Source: Tragulus kanchil (lineage: Eukaryota; Chordata; Mammalia; Artiodactyla; Tragulidae). Taken from it: a stretch of 64,000 nucleotides of DNA. Numbering within the stretch: the stretch's first letter is position 1; the number at the start of each line of letters is the position of its first letter. Made by a program: the position numbers and the translations under genes. The DNA lies in contig JAIOJX010000030.1 of the NCBI GenBank assembly GCA_022376925.1, forward strand, positions 176,075,298 through 176,139,297, read 5' to 3'. Shown here piece after piece: positions 37,359 through 49,039 of this stretch. The notes beneath the pieces are model-generated. The model was not told where the DNA came from. It ran no database searches and saw nothing but the letters and a program-made list of their open reading frames with translations.

Positions 37359-38235
37359 TGAATGCAGCACTTTAACAGCATCATCTTTTAATATTTGAAA
37401 TAGGTCAGCTGGAATTCCATCACCTCCACTAGCTTTGTTCATAGTGATGCTTCTTTAGGCCCAGGTAAATTTACACTCCAGGATATCTGGCTCTAGGTGA
37501 GTGATCAAACCATCATGGTTCTGGGTCAAAGGGATATCACTGTTTCCATAATCTTTGTTTTTTGAATGTTGAGTTTTAAGCCAGCTTTTTCACTGTTCTC
37601 TTTCACCTTCATCGTTCCTCCTTAGTTCCTCTTTGCTTTCTGCCATAAGGATGGTGTCATCTGCTTATCTGAGGTTATTGCTATTTCTCCTGGCAGTCTT
37701 GATTCCAGCTTTGTGCTTCATCCAGCCCGGCATTTTGCATGATTTACACCTTTCCCAGTTTGCAACATGTCCATTGTTCCATGTCTGGTTCTAACTGTTG
37801 CTTCTTGACGCACGTACAGGTTTCACAGGAGACGGGTAAGGTGGTCTGGTATTCCTGTCTCTTTCAGAATTTGCTACAGTTTGTTGTTATCCACACAAAG
37901 GCTTTAGCATAGTCAGTGAAGCAGAAGCAAATGTTTTTGGACTTCTCTTGCTTTTCTGTATCCAGTGAATGTTGACAGTTTGATCTCTGGCTCCTTGCCT
38001 CTTCTAAATCTAGCTTATACATTTGGAAGTTTTCAGTTCACATACTGTTGAAGCCTCGCTTTGAAGGATTTTGAGCATGACCTTGCTAACATGTGAAGTA
38101 AGTACAGTTGTGCAGTAGTTTGAACATTCTTTGGCATTGACCTTCTTTGGGATTGGAATAAAAACTGACCCTTTTACAGTCCTGTGGCCATTGCTGAGTT
38201 TTCCGAATTTGCTGGCCTATTGAGTGCAGCACTTT

Positions 38236-38520
38236 TTTTTTTTTTTTTTTTTTAAATTTTGGCCTCTTCTATTTTTTTTTTTTTTTTAATTCATTCTGAT
38301 CCATCTTCATTCTTTGGCCTATGTGGGCCTCCCATTGCAGTGGCCTCTCTTGCTGGAGAGCACCAGCTCTGGGCACATGTGCTCCAGAGTGCTGGCTTGC
38401 AGTTGGACACACAGGTCTAGCTGCTTCAGGGCACGTGGGGTCTTCCTAGGCCAGGGATCGAACCAGTGCCCCTTGCAGTGCAAAGCAGACTCTTTACCCA
38501 CTGGACCACCAAGGAAGCTC
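38236..38520 (-). mobile_element. Type-1-related SINE in BovB, duplicated copy
   Basis: Copy of 37074-37358 in tandem duplication 12. Confidence 0.9.
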
Positions 38521-38910
38521 TGAATGCAGCACTTTAACAGCATCATCTTTTAATATTTGAAATAGGTCAGCTGGAATTCCATCACCTCCACTAGCTTTGT
38601 TCATAGTGATGCTTCTTTAGGCCCAGGTAAATTTACACTCCAGGATATCTGGCTCTAGGTGAGTGATCAAACCATCATGGTTATCTGGGTCATTAAGACC
38701 TTTTTTGCATAGTTCTTCTGTATATTCTTGCCCCCTCTTCTTAATATCATCTGCTTCTCTTAGGTCCATACTGTTTCTGTTTTTTATTGTGCCCATATTT
38801 GCATGAAATGTTCCCTTGGTATCTCTAATTTTCTTATAGAGATGTCTGATCTGTCCCATTCTGTTCTTTTGCTCTGTTTCTTTGCAGTGTTCACTTAAAA
38901 AGACTTTCTT

Positions 38911-39237
38911 TTCTTTTTTTTTTTTTTTTAAAGATTTATTTTATTTATTTATTTTTGGGCGGGGGTCGGGTTGGGGAGGGAGGGGAGCTTGGTCTTTCGT
39001 TTCTCTCTGTTCATCCGTCTTTGTTCTTTGACTCCTGTGGGCCTCCCATCACGGTGGCGTCTGTCGTTGCAGAGCGTCGGCTCTGGGCGCATGCGCTCCA
39101 GAGCTCTGGCTCGGTAATTGGACACATCAGTCCAGCCGCTCCACGGCATGTGGGATCTTCCCAGGCCAGGGCTTGAACCGGCACCCCTTGCACTGAAAGG
39201 CGGTGTCCTTACCCACTGGACCACCAGGGGAAGCCCC
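38911..39237 (-). mobile_element. Type-1 SINE in BovB
   Basis: Target-site duplication taaaaagactttctt at 38896 and 39238. Lacks a few bases of the tail box (ggagcttggtctttcg). Confidence 0.95.
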
Positions 39238-39402
39238 TAAAAAGACTTTCTTATCTCTCCTTGCTATTGTTTGGAATTCCACATTAAGTTGAGTGTATCT
39301 TTCCTTTTCTCCTTTGCCTTTCACATCTCTTCTTTTCTCAGGTGTTTGTAAGGCCTCCTCAGACAACCCTTTTGCCTTTTTGCATCTCTTTTTCTTGGGG
39401 AT

Positions 39403-39684
39403 TTTTTTTTGCGGGGTGGGGGTGGGGCAGTTGGGGAGGGAGGGGGGCGAGCGGGCCACTTCTATTGGTCTTTCATTTATCTATTTTCATCCATCTTTGT
39501 TCTTTGGCCCATGTGGGCCTCCAGCACCGACTCTGGGCGCATGCGCTCCAGAGCTCCGACTCAGTAATTGGACACATAGGTTCAGCCACTCCGCGGCACG
39601 TGGGATCTTCCCAGGCCAGGGATAGAACTGACGCCCCTTGCAGTGCAAGGCGCTGTCCTTACCCACTGGGCCACTAGGGAAGCC
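39403..39684 (-). mobile_element. Type-1 SINE in BovB, internally shortened
   Basis: Body lacks the segment between gggcctcc and agcaccgactctggg. Target-site duplication cttggggat at 39394 and 39685. Confidence 0.92.
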
Positions 39685-40162
39685 CTTGGGGATGGTTTTG
39701 ATCACCACTTCCTGTACAGTGTTACAAACTGCTCTCCATAGTTCTTCAGGCACTCTTGTCTATCAGATATCATCCCTTGAATCTCTTTGTCACTGTATAA
39801 TCATAAGGGATTTGATATAGGTCATATCTGAATGGCCTAGTGGTTTTCCCTACTGTCCTCAATTTAAGTCAGAATTTTTCAATAAAAACTTCATGATCTG
39901 AGCCACAGTCAGCTCCTGATTTTATTTTTGCTGACTGTATAGAGCTTCTCCTTCTTTGTCAACAAAGAATATAATCATTCTGATTTTGGTATTGACCATC
40001 TGGTGATGTCTATGTGTAGTCATCCCTTGTGTTTTTGGAAGAGGGGTTTGCTATGACCAGTGTGTTCTCTTGGCAAAACTCTGTTAAGCCTTTGCCTGAC
40101 TTCATTCTGTTCTCCAAGGCCAAACTTGGCATGTCAATAAGAGTATTAAAAATTCTGCTTTT

Positions 40163-40510
40163 GTGGGGCTTCCCTGGTAGCTCAGTGGTAAAGAGTTTGC
40201 CTGCCAATGCAGGAGACACGGGTTCGATCCCTAATCTGGGAAGATTCCAGGTGCTGCAACTAAGCCTGTGAACTACAACTGTTGAGCCTGTGCTCTAGAG
40301 CCTCGGAGCTGCAACTATGGAGCCCATGTGTCGCAACTGCTGAAGCCCGTGTGCCCTAGAGCCTGAGTTTCACAACAAGAAAAGTCACTGCAATAAGAAG
40401 CCTTCTCACCTCGAGAGTGGCCCCTACTCCCTGCAACTAGAGAAAAGCCTGTGGCAACAGTGAAAACCCAGAATAGCCAAAACAAGAAACAGGTAGAATT
40501 AACTTTGTAA
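40163..40510 (+). mobile_element. CHR-2-type SINE
   Basis: ggggcttccctggtagctca to gccaaaacaagaaacagg. Target aaattctgctttt on both sides (40150 and 40511). Confidence 0.9.
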
Positions 40511-40523
40511 AAATTCTGCTTTT

Positions 40524-40800
40524 GGGGCTCCCCTGGTGGTCCAGTGGGTAAGGACACCTCCTTGCAGTGCAAGGGGCGCCGGTTTGATCCCTGGCCTGGG
40601 AAGATCCCACGTGCTACGGAGCGGCTGGACTGATGTGTCCAGTTACCAGGCCGGAGCTCTGGAGCGCATGCGCCCAGAGCCGGTGCTCTGCGACGACAGA
40701 GGCCACCGCGATGGGAGGCCCCCACGGGCCAGAGAACAAAGATGGATGAAAATAGAGAAATGAAAGACCAATAGAAGTGGCCCGCCACCCTCTCCCCACC
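40524..40800 (+). mobile_element. Type-1 SINE inserted next to the CHR-2 SINE, copy 1
   Basis: Inserted in the same target: aaattctgctttt at 40511 and again at 40801. Tail shortened to cgccaccctctccccacc. Confidence 0.93.
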
Positions 40801-40813
40801 AAATTCTGCTTTT

Positions 40814-41336
40814 GCTGTTGTTTTTGTCAGGAGTTCATATATTGTGTATATATTTCTAGTTCATTTTTTTGCCCCTTTGAAGAGTGGGGGCATTTTAGGA
40901 TTTGTTCTCAAATCTGCTTTGGTTCTGAATCCTGCACAACCTTAATTTGTTTTAAGGGATGTACATGAGGGACTGGGTTGGGAGCGAGTCTTACCTTCTT
41001 TATTAAAGCTTTATAAACATGGCTAGAAGGTGGTGGTGATAGGGAGTGATGGTTGTGATCAAGAGTGGCATTTCCTTCTTGGAAAACATCAAATTATATA
41101 GAGGTCTCAGTTCTTTGTGGTTCAGCCTAAGCTTAAAGTGAAATACAGACCCGAATCAATGTAGATATTGTGTTTTCTTTTAACCCTTCCTCTCCACTTT
41201 TTTGACAAAGTATCCTTACTGTCCGTATGACTCTTTAGGAAAAGAAGAAATCAGAGATGATATATGCTTTAGTAAATGTTGATGGGGAATGTGGTGATGT
41301 GGGAGATAGCTCAAAGCTAATGTGTTGTGAACTCAT
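40814..41336. other. Intergenic, no recognised element (repeated at 41870-42388)
   Basis: No gene seen. Possibly a further BovB remnant at the left edge, not supportable. Confidence 0.4.
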
Positions 41337-41566
41337 GTTGAGCCTGTGCTCTAGAGCCTCGGAGCTGCAACTATGGAGCCCATGTGTCGCAACTGCTGAA
41401 GCCCGTGTGCCCTAGAGCCTGAGTTTCACAACAAGAAAAGTCACTGCAATAAGAAGCCTTCTCACCTCGAGAGTGGCCCCTACTCCCTGCAACTAGAGAA
41501 AAGCCTGTGGCAACAGTGAAAACCCAGAATAGCCAAAACAAGAAACAGGTAGAATTAACTTTGTAA
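41337..41566 (+). mobile_element. CHR-2-type SINE, partial duplicated copy
   Basis: Starts inside the element at the duplication junction. Confidence 0.88.
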
Positions 41567-41579
41567 AAATTCTGCTTTT

Positions 41580-41856
41580 GGGGCTCCCCTGGTGGTCCAG
41601 TGGGTAAGGACACCTCCTTGCAGTGCAAGGGGCGCCGGTTTGATCCCTGGCCTGGGAAGATCCCACGTGCTACGGAGCGGCTGGACTGATGTGTCCAGTT
41701 ACCAGGCCGGAGCTCTGGAGCGCATGCGCCCAGAGCCGGTGCTCTGCGACGACAGAGGCCACCGCGATGGGAGGCCCCCACGGGCCAGAGAACAAAGATG
41801 GATGAAAATAGAGAAATGAAAGACCAATAGAAGTGGCCCGCCACCCTCTCCCCACC
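41580..41856 (+). mobile_element. Type-1 SINE, duplicated copy
   Basis: Copy of 40524-40800 in tandem duplication 13. Confidence 0.92.
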
Positions 41857-42388
41857 AAATTCTGCTTTTGCTGTTGTTTTTGTCAGGAGTTCATATATTG
41901 TGTATATATTTCTAGTTCATTTTTTTGCCCCTTTGAAGAGTGGGGGCATTTTAGGATTTGTTCTCAAATCTGCTTTGGTTCTGAATCCTGCACAACCTTA
42001 ATTTGTTTTAAGGGATGTACATGAGGGACTGGGTTGGGAGCGAGTCTTACCTTCTTTATTAAAGCTTTATAAACATGGCTAGAAGGTGGTGGTGATAGGG
42101 AGTGATGGTTGTGATCAAGAGTGGCATTTCCTTCTTGGAAAACATCAAATTATATAGAGGTCTCAGTTCTTTGTGGTTCAGCCTAAGCTTAAAGTGAAAT
42201 ACAGACCCGAATCAATGTAGATATTGTGTTTTCTTTTTAACCCCTTCCTCTCCACTTTTTTGACAAAGTATCCTTACTGTCCGTATGACTCTTTAGGAAA
42301 AGAAGAAATCAGAGATGATATATGCTTTAGTAAATGTTGATGGGGAATGTGGTGATGTGGGGAGATAGCTCAAAGCTAATGTGTTGGT

Positions 42389-43185
42389 GAATTCTCTTTC
42401 CACAGAATTCTAGTCCTGTTGCTGATCAGCTTTTAAAAACAAATCATGTTTTCAAGCTACACATAAAATTGTTATATGTGGTAAAATCCTTAGTGTTGTA
42501 TGGGGTAAAATCCATAGTTCACTAAATGAAAGGAGTATTTTGGAGAAAAAACAAACATGGAAATATGATGTTTTCTGTTCTGAGACTAGGTATTTCCTAC
42601 AAGAGACTATGGGATTTATTTTCTGTTTATAAAAAGATATTTTGTGTGCATTTCTTTCTTCCTTCCTTCTAAATACTTACTCTTGGCAGTATTTCTCATC
42701 AGAGAGTTACCTTGCAGACTGGCTCTTAGGAGAACACAGGGCGTACAGAACCTGGCTCTTGTAGGAAAAGGGGACAGGCGAGAAGCAGACTGAGCAATGC
42801 CCATTCTTAAGGCTCTGTCACTGCTCTGCGCCCTGTGACTGCCATGCAGAAATGCGAGCCCAGACTTGCCGGATCATCTGGTTTCTGAGGGTACTTGGCT
42901 ATCTGCATTTTCACGTGAAGTCTTCATGTTGGCCACTAATTGAGATTTAAAAGAGCCAATACTGTAAGACCTAACACATTACCTCTGTAGCCAGATTCTG
43001 CCTATGGGGTGCCACTTTTCAACTGAAATTATGAAAAGTTCATTCATTTCGGGCCACACAGAATTTCAAGGATTTCTTTCTGAAAACAGACTGATCCAGT
43101 AGGCGAAGTAGTGTACCAGTGAGAAACGTCCAGGTGTGAGAACGGGCAGTGGTTTGCCCAAGGTCGTTGTCTTAACTTTGATGTG
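42389..43185. other. Intergenic unique sequence (from 42505 repeated at 43654-44334)
   Basis: No gene or repeat family recognised. Confidence 0.45.
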
Positions 43186-43193
43186 TCTTAGGA

Positions 43194-43474
43194 CTGTGGT
43201 CCCCAGCTTTTTTGGTACCAGGGACTGGTTTTGAGGAAGACAGTTGTCCCACAGATTGGGGGGCAGGGGGCAGAATGAGTTTTGGAATGATTTAAAGGCA
43301 TTATATTTCTTATTCCGTCATGGATTTGACAGGAGGTGGAGCTCAGGTGGGGATGCAAGCCGCGGGGAGCCGCAGGAAATACAGATGAAGGTTTGCTCAC
43401 GCACCTGTTGCTCACCTCCTGCTGTGTGGCCCAGTTCCTAACAGGCCTGTGGCCCCAGGAGTTAGGGAGCCCTG
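43194..43474. mobile_element. hAT-like non-autonomous DNA transposon, copy 1
   Basis: 281 bp with ends ctgtggtccccagc / gggagccctg and 8-bp target-site duplications tcttagga / ccttagga. Interior gacaggaggtggagctcagg and ggcccagttcctaacaggcc. The family name is uncertain. Confidence 0.75.
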
Positions 43475-44342
43475 CCTTAGGAAACATCCCATTCCCCCGA
43501 AAGTCATCTTAACAGCCACAGGCAACCTCAGCTGTCAGCAGTTCATTTTCATTGACTTAGACACTTACTACTAAGTGTGCAGACTGATGCCAGCGAAGAG
43601 CAGAGACGTGTGTTTCTTCACCATCGGTTTCATTTACGAAAATCTAATTGTCTGTAAAATCCATAGTTCACTAAATGAAAGGAGTATTTTGGAGAAAAAA
43701 CAAACATGGAAATATGATGTTTTCTGTTCTGAGACTAGGTATTTCCTACAAGAGACTATGGGATTTATTTTCTGTTTATAAAAAGATATTTTGTGTGCAT
43801 TTCTTTCTTCCTTCCTTCTAAATACTTACTCTTGGCAGTATTTCTCATCAGAGAGTTACCTTGCAGACTGGCTCTTAGGAGAACACAGGGCGTACAGAAC
43901 CTGGCTCTTGTAGGAAAAGGGGACAGGCGAGAAGCAGACTGAGCAATGCCCATTCTTAAGGCTCTGTCACTGCTCTGCGCCCTGTGACTGCCATGCAGAA
44001 ATGCGAGCCCAGACTTGCCGGATCATCTGGTTTCTGAGGGTACTTGGCTATCTGCATTTTCACGTGAAGTCTTCATGTTGGCCACTAATTGAGATTTAAA
44101 AGAGCCAATACTGTAAGACCTAACACATTACCTCTGTAGCCAGATTCTGCCTATGGGGTGCCACTTTTCAACTGAAATTATGAAAAGTTCATTCATTTCG
44201 GGCCACACAGAATTTCAAGGATTTCTTTCTGAAAACAGACTGATCCAGTAGGCGAAGTAGTGTACCAGTGAGAAACGTCCAGGTGTGAGAACGGGCAGTG
44301 GTTTGCCCAAGGTCGTTGTCTTAACTTTGATGTGTCTTAGGA

Positions 44343-44623
44343 CTGTGGTCCCCAGCTTTTTTGGTACCAGGGACTGGTTTTGAGGAAGACAGTTGTCCCA
44401 CAGATTGGGGGGCAGGGGGCAGAATGAGTTTTGGAATGATTTAAAGGCATTATATTTCTTATTCCGTCATGGATTTGACAGGAGGTGGAGCTCAGGTGGG
44501 GATGCAAGCCGCGGGGAGCCGCAGGAAATACAGATGAAGGTTTGCTCACGCACCTGTTGCTCACCTCCTGCTGTGTGGCCCAGTTCCTAACAGGCCTGTG
44601 GCCCCAGGAGTTAGGGAGCCCTG
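44343..44623. mobile_element. hAT-like DNA transposon, duplicated copy
   Basis: Copy of 43194-43474 in tandem duplication 14. Confidence 0.75.
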
Positions 44624-44806
44624 CCTTAGGAAACATCCCATTCCCCCGAAAGTCATCTTAACAGCCACAGGCAACCTCAGCTGTCAGCAGTTCATTTTCA
44701 TTGACTTAGACACTTACTACTAAGTGTGCAGACTGATGCCAGCGAAGAGCAGAGACGTGTGTTTCTTCACCATCGGTTTCATTTACGAAAATCTAATTGT
44801 CTGTAA

Positions 44807-45690
44807 TACCAACTACCCCAGAGAAGGCCTTGTTTTTATAGGTTTTGCCAGAATCAGTCACGCTATTAGTGAAAAGCTGGCCTTTATTGTTTCATATGCT
44901 TAAAACCTTGTGGAAATTATTAACTCCGGAAGCCTCAGATGGAGCACTGGCCACAGGCCAGATCTCCTTCCTTCCTCTGACTCTTGTGTTTAGACCCTTA
45001 GAGCAGGAGTTTAATTAATTTTTTGATTAAGCAAAATCATCACAGATAATATTCAGGTAAGTCTTGTAAAGTGAAGAACACTGCTTTCTGAAGCTTGCCC
45101 TATTTAGGATTGGAAAGTTGAAGGGATTAGCACCAAAGCAGTGGAATTTTTCAGCTTCAGATCAGATTCTAATCTGCCCCCAAATGGTCATTGACCCCAC
45201 AAGGCATTATTATGGGAAGGAAGGCTGGTTGGGCCTTTGGAATTAGTCGCCGTTGTCAGGCACAAAGGTGATTCCATTTCAGTGCAGATGCAGGTCACAG
45301 AGGGTTCTGTCCCATGCCTGGATCTGGGCCATGCTTGACAGTCTCCTTGTTTTCTTTGCTGAGGAAATGGAAGGTGGATCAGAGCCACCTTTCTCCAGCA
45401 CGTCAATTTGGCACCTCACCAGGGTAACATTAGTAGCTCTGAATCAACACTTAAGTGAAACCAGCCGACAGTCAATCAGGGGACGAGAGATAAGTCCTCC
45501 CTTGTCAGGTGGTGCTGATCAAAGGTCCACCTGCGTTTAGCCTGATGCCTCCCAAGAAGGGCCCTTTGTGGTGGCTTTTGTGAAGGCCACAATTTTCCTC
45601 TGCTCCAGACACTTGTCAAACGAAATTTTATTTACTCAAGTGACATGAAAGGATGCCCTTTTCATCTCTTCCGTTAGCGTCTTTAACGGG
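44807..45690. other. Intergenic unique sequence
   Basis: About 0.9 kb, no gene or repeat recognised. Confidence 0.45.
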
Positions 45691-45697
45691 CAGTTTA

Positions 45698-45892
45698 GGG
45701 ACTTCCTTGGCAGTCCAGCAGTTAAGACTTCACCTTCCAGTGTCAGGGTGCAGGTTCAGTCCCTGGCCGGGGAGCTACTATCCCACATGCCTCACGGCCA
45801 AAAAGCTGAAAACAGAAACAATATTGTAACAGATTCATTAAATGCTTTAAATATGGTCCACATTAAAAAAAAAAATCTTAAAAAAAAAGAAA
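45698..45892 (+). mobile_element. CHR-1-type SINE
   Basis: gggacttccttggcagtcca, B box gttcagtccc, then tgcctcacggccaaaaagc and the aacaatattgtaacag tail. Confidence 0.85.
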
Positions 45893-45934
45893 GGCCCGTT
45901 AGCATTATGTAAAGAGAGCATCAAAATGAGACTC

Positions 45935-46115
45935 TCTGGGAGTGTTTCCTTGCCCCTCTCCCTACTTGTGACCTTTAGGCAGGTAACAACTTCTCAGGTA
46001 AATGGGGATAATAACAGTACCTACCTCTTAGGGTTGTGGGGAGAGATGAAATAATGCAAACATAAAATGTTTAGCACAAATTACTTGGGTAAATGCGTGC
46101 TGGGTACTTTCTTTT
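45935..46115 (+). mobile_element. MIR SINE, copy 1
   Basis: acttgtgacctttaggcagg, aatggggataataacagtac, gggttgtggggagagatgaa. Repeated at 47047-47227. Confidence 0.75.
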
Positions 46116-46134
46116 CTTTTCTTTTCTTCAACTT

Positions 46135-46395
46135 TAAACTTTTAATTTTCTATTGGAGTATAGTCGATTCACAGTGCTGTGGTAGTTTCTGGTGAACAGC
46201 AAAGGGACTCAGCCATACACATACGTGCGTCCACGCTCCCCCAAACCCCGTCTCTCATCCAGGCTGCCATATACCATTGAGCTGAGTTCCATGTGCTAGT
46301 CCCATGTGTGTAGCTGAGTTCCGTGTGTGTAGGTCCTTGTTGGTTATCCATTTTAAATACAGCGGTGTGTACATACCCGTCCCAAGCTCCCAAAG
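46135..46395 (-). mobile_element. LINE-1 3'UTR fragment, copy 1
   Basis: Antisense artiodactyl L1 3'UTR: ctattggagtatagtcgatt, gtttctggtgaacagcaaag, gtaggtccttgttggttatc. Confidence 0.75.
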
Positions 46396-46582
46396 GAGCA
46401 GGAAGATACTGCCAGACAGTCCTGGTCAGTCATGGGATTCAGCTTAGAACAGAGAACAACGCGAGCCAAGGACAAAACAAAGACGCTGAATTTAAAAGCG
46501 GAACTTGACCTCTATCTCAAATATTTTAAAAAAGAAAATTAAAAAGTTGGCATGATTGACCCCCAAACCTCTGTCAATTCTA

Positions 46583-46659
46583 GGTTGGCCAAAAAAGTTT
46601 GCTAAGGTTTTCCGTGTGATGGTATGGAAAACCCAGAATGAACTTTTTGGCCAGCCCAG
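46583..46659. mobile_element. Mariner-type MITE, copy 1
   Basis: 77-bp near-palindrome: ggttggccaaaaaagtttgc opposite gaactttttggccagcccag, with TA on both sides. Confidence 0.85.
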
Positions 46660-46876
46660 TATTTGAATTTGAAAATATTCTGATGCAGTGTAGTCCATCT
46701 GTTCCCCAAAGTTCTCTTTAAAGAAAATTAGATCTGGTTATTGCTACAGAGATTGTATAATTCTGAAGCTTCTCCTCTTCAAGCTGCCTCACAAAGAACT
46801 TCTGGCAGTTTTTTTCTTTTAAAATTTTTACAGAGTTTTGTGGTTCACAGACATGTATGTTCCCAGATCAGTCATA

Positions 46877-47004
46877 TGGCCGGGAGCTACTATCCCACAT
46901 GCCTCACGGCCAAAAAGCTGAAAACAGAAACAATATTGTAACAGATTCATTAAATGCTTTAAATATGGTCCACATTAAAAAAAAAAATCTTAAAAAAAAA
47001 GAAA
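46877..47004 (+). mobile_element. CHR-1-type SINE, partial duplicated copy
   Basis: Second half of 45698-45892, starting at the duplication junction. Confidence 0.83.
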
Positions 47005-47246
47005 GGCCCGTTAGCATTATGTAAAGAGAGCATCAAAATGAGACTCTCTGGGAGTGTTTCCTTGCCCCTCTCCCTACTTGTGACCTTTAGGCAGGTAACA
47101 ACTTCTCAGGTAAATGGGGATAATAACAGTACCTACCTCTTAGGGTTGTGGGGAGAGATGAAATAATGCAAACATAAAATGTTTAGCACAAATTACTTGG
47201 GTAAATGCGTGCTGGGTACTTTCTTTTCTTTTCTTTTCTTCAACTT

Positions 47247-47507
47247 TAAACTTTTAATTTTCTATTGGAGTATAGTCGATTCACAGTGCTGTGGTAGTTT
47301 CTGGTGAACAGCAAAGGGACTCAGCCATACACATACGTGCGTCCACGCTCCCCCAAACCCCGTCTCTCATCCAGGCTGCCATATACCATTGAGCTGAGTT
47401 CCATGTGCTAGTCCCATGTGTGTAGCTGAGTTCCGTGTGTGTAGGTCCTTGTTGGTTATCCATTTTAAATACAGCGGTGTGTACATACCCGTCCCAAGCT
47501 CCCAAAG
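47247..47507 (-). mobile_element. LINE-1 3'UTR fragment, duplicated copy
   Basis: Copy of 46135-46395 in tandem duplication 15. Confidence 0.75.
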
Positions 47508-47694
47508 GAGCAGGAAGATACTGCCAGACAGTCCTGGTCAGTCATGGGATTCAGCTTAGAACAGAGAACAACGCGAGCCAAGGACAAAACAAAGACGCTG
47601 AATTTAAAAGCGGAACTTGACCTCTATCTCAAATATTTTAAAAAAGAAAATTAAAAAGTTGGCATGATTGACCCCCAAACCTCTGTCAATTCTA

Positions 47695-47771
47695 GGTTGG
47701 CCAAAAAAGTTTGCTCAGGTTTTCCGTGTGATGGTATGGAAAACCCAGAATGAACTTTTTGGCCAGCCCAG
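47695..47771. mobile_element. Mariner-type MITE, duplicated copy
   Basis: Copy of 46583-46659. One base differs (gctcagg against gctaagg). Confidence 0.85.
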
Positions 47772-47937
47772 TATTTGAATTTGAAAATATTCTGATGCAG
47801 TGTAGTCCATCTGTTCCCCAAAGTTCTCTTTAAAGAAAATTAGATCTGGTTATTGCTACAGAGATTGTATAATTCTGAAGCTTCTCCTCTTCAAGCTGCC
47901 TCACAAAGAACTTCTGGCAGTTTTTTTCTTTTAAAAT

Positions 47938-48190
47938 TTTTACAGAGTTTTGTGGTTCACAGACATGTATGTTCCCAGATCAGTCATATGCACATCCCTG
48001 GTCCCCTCCCCCCCGCAAGCCCCCCCATCCCACTCCTCCAGGCCGTCTCACCGCGCCCCTGCAGGATCTCTTATTCCCACAGCGCAGTGACCATAGCTAT
48101 CTTTTTCACACATGGTAGTATAGGTTTCCATGTTACTCTCTCTGGCAGCTTTAATAGCAATGAAAATATCATTCGTTGGCATAGTAATAA
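47938..48190 (-). mobile_element. LINE-1-like 3' end, copy 1
   Basis: Antisense of the variant 3' end also at 25507, 54160 and 59153: cagagttttgtggttcacag, gatcagtcatatgcacatcc, cagtgaccatagctatc. Its beginning also appears at 46826-46876, and a full repeat at 49108-49352. Confidence 0.6.
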
Positions 48191-48685
48191 TTAAAAAGAA
48201 AGAAAACAGAAAAGGGAGGGCAGTGTGTTGGCTCATGATATTCTGGTCAGGCTGTTAATGTTTTCTGTGGTGTTTTCAATGTTAATTTGCATGCCAGTTT
48301 TAGAGAATAGTTGTTTAGATAATTCTACTAAGTCATTCAAATTATTTCCTCTTGCTTAATTATACTCTGAGATTATTGGTCCAGGACCTAGAGTCTAACT
48401 TCATAAATTAACACATTTAAAACTAGAAATAATACCCGAAGGAGAATAGTTTAGTTTGGTAGCATTCATAAGGATTAGTATTAAGGGATTTGAGAACAGA
48501 AACTCTCAAAGTGTGGTCCATGGACTCCAAAGGGGGTTGAATCAAATCTATCTTCATAATAATACTAAGATGTGATTTGCCTTTTTTATTCTCATTATAT
48601 CATGAGTATATGGCAGCATTTGCCAGAGACTACATGATATGTAGCCTGATGACTCGTAGAATATGAGCTTGTGTTTTTTGTTTTT

Positions 48686-48954
48686 TAATTTTTTGGCCAC
48701 TTTTTAATTGGTTTTTTATTTATTTATTTTCATCCATCTTTGTTCTTTGGCCTGTTTGGGCCTTCCTTCTCAGTGGCCTGTCTTGTAGCAGAGAACCGGC
48801 TCTGGGCACATGCGCTCCAGAGCTCCGGCTCGGTAATTGGACACATCGGTCCAGCCGCTCCGCGGCACGTGGGATATTCCCAGGCCAGGGATCGAACCGG
48901 CGCCCCTTGCACTGCAAGGCAGAGTCTTTACCCACTGGACCACCAGGGAAGCCC
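48686..48954 (-). mobile_element. Type-1 SINE, copy 1
   Basis: Antisense, tail partly lost (tttttggccactttttaatt). Head accaccagggaagccc. Confidence 0.9.
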
Positions 48955-48993
48955 GCGTGTATTTTTATGTTTAAAAATGTTTCCAGTCTTAAT

Positions 48994-49039
48994 TTCTTTT
49001 TAATATATTTTTGGGGGCACAAGTTGAGGAGGGAGGGGT
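48994..49039 (-). mobile_element. Type-1 SINE tail cut at the duplication junction
   Basis: First ~45 bp of the element complete at 50158 (gggggcacaagttgaggagg). Confidence 0.85.

Larger units (their letters stand above)
36373..38695. repeat. Tandem duplication 12 (period 1162) inside the BovB LINE
   Basis: Units start tatcactgtttccataatc at 36373 and 37535. A ends catcatggttctgggtcaaag; B reads on as catggttatctgggtcatt, which is the natural BovB continuation. Confidence 0.95.
35776..40149 (-). mobile_element. BovB (RTE) LINE, antisense, interrupted by four type-1 SINEs
   Basis: Role: RTE retrotransposon with endonuclease and reverse transcriptase, the partner LINE for Bov-A/Bov-tA SINEs. 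Seen on the minus strand: 3'-proximal peptides such as SNQSILKEINPEYSLEGLML and RRGQKRMRW (35883-36113), then KAGLKLNIQKTKIM and FLGSEITADGDCSHEIKR (36220-36450). 5'-ward sequence continues to 40149 (ctgagccacagtcagctcct, ttctcttggcaaaactctg). LINE segments: 35776-37058, 37374-38222, 38535-38895, 39253-39393, 39694-40149. A stretch present in other BovB copies is missing between IQKTKIM and the next block, frames are broken, and the element is dead. 36373-37534 is repeated by duplication 12. The species must be one with BovB, which fits a ruminant. Confidence 0.9.
40281..42388. repeat. Tandem duplication 13 (period 1056)
   Basis: Units start gttgagcctgtgctctagag at 40281 and 41337. The left breakpoint is inside a CHR-type SINE, so the second unit carries only the SINE's 3' two thirds. 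Confidence 0.95.
42505..44806. repeat. Tandem duplication 14 (period 1149)
   Basis: Units start gtaaaatccatagttcac at 42505 and 43654. Each contains one complete hAT-like element. No SINE is involved. Confidence 0.95.
45765..47990. repeat. Tandem duplication 15 (period 1112)
   Basis: Units start ggccggggagctactatcc near 45765 and 46878. The left breakpoint lies inside a CHR-type SINE. Confidence 0.95.

Noticed and set aside
46583..46659. SETMAR mariner domain remnant
   Set aside because: The element is a 77-bp MITE without transposase coding sequence. The SETMAR mariner fusion is confined to anthropoid primates.
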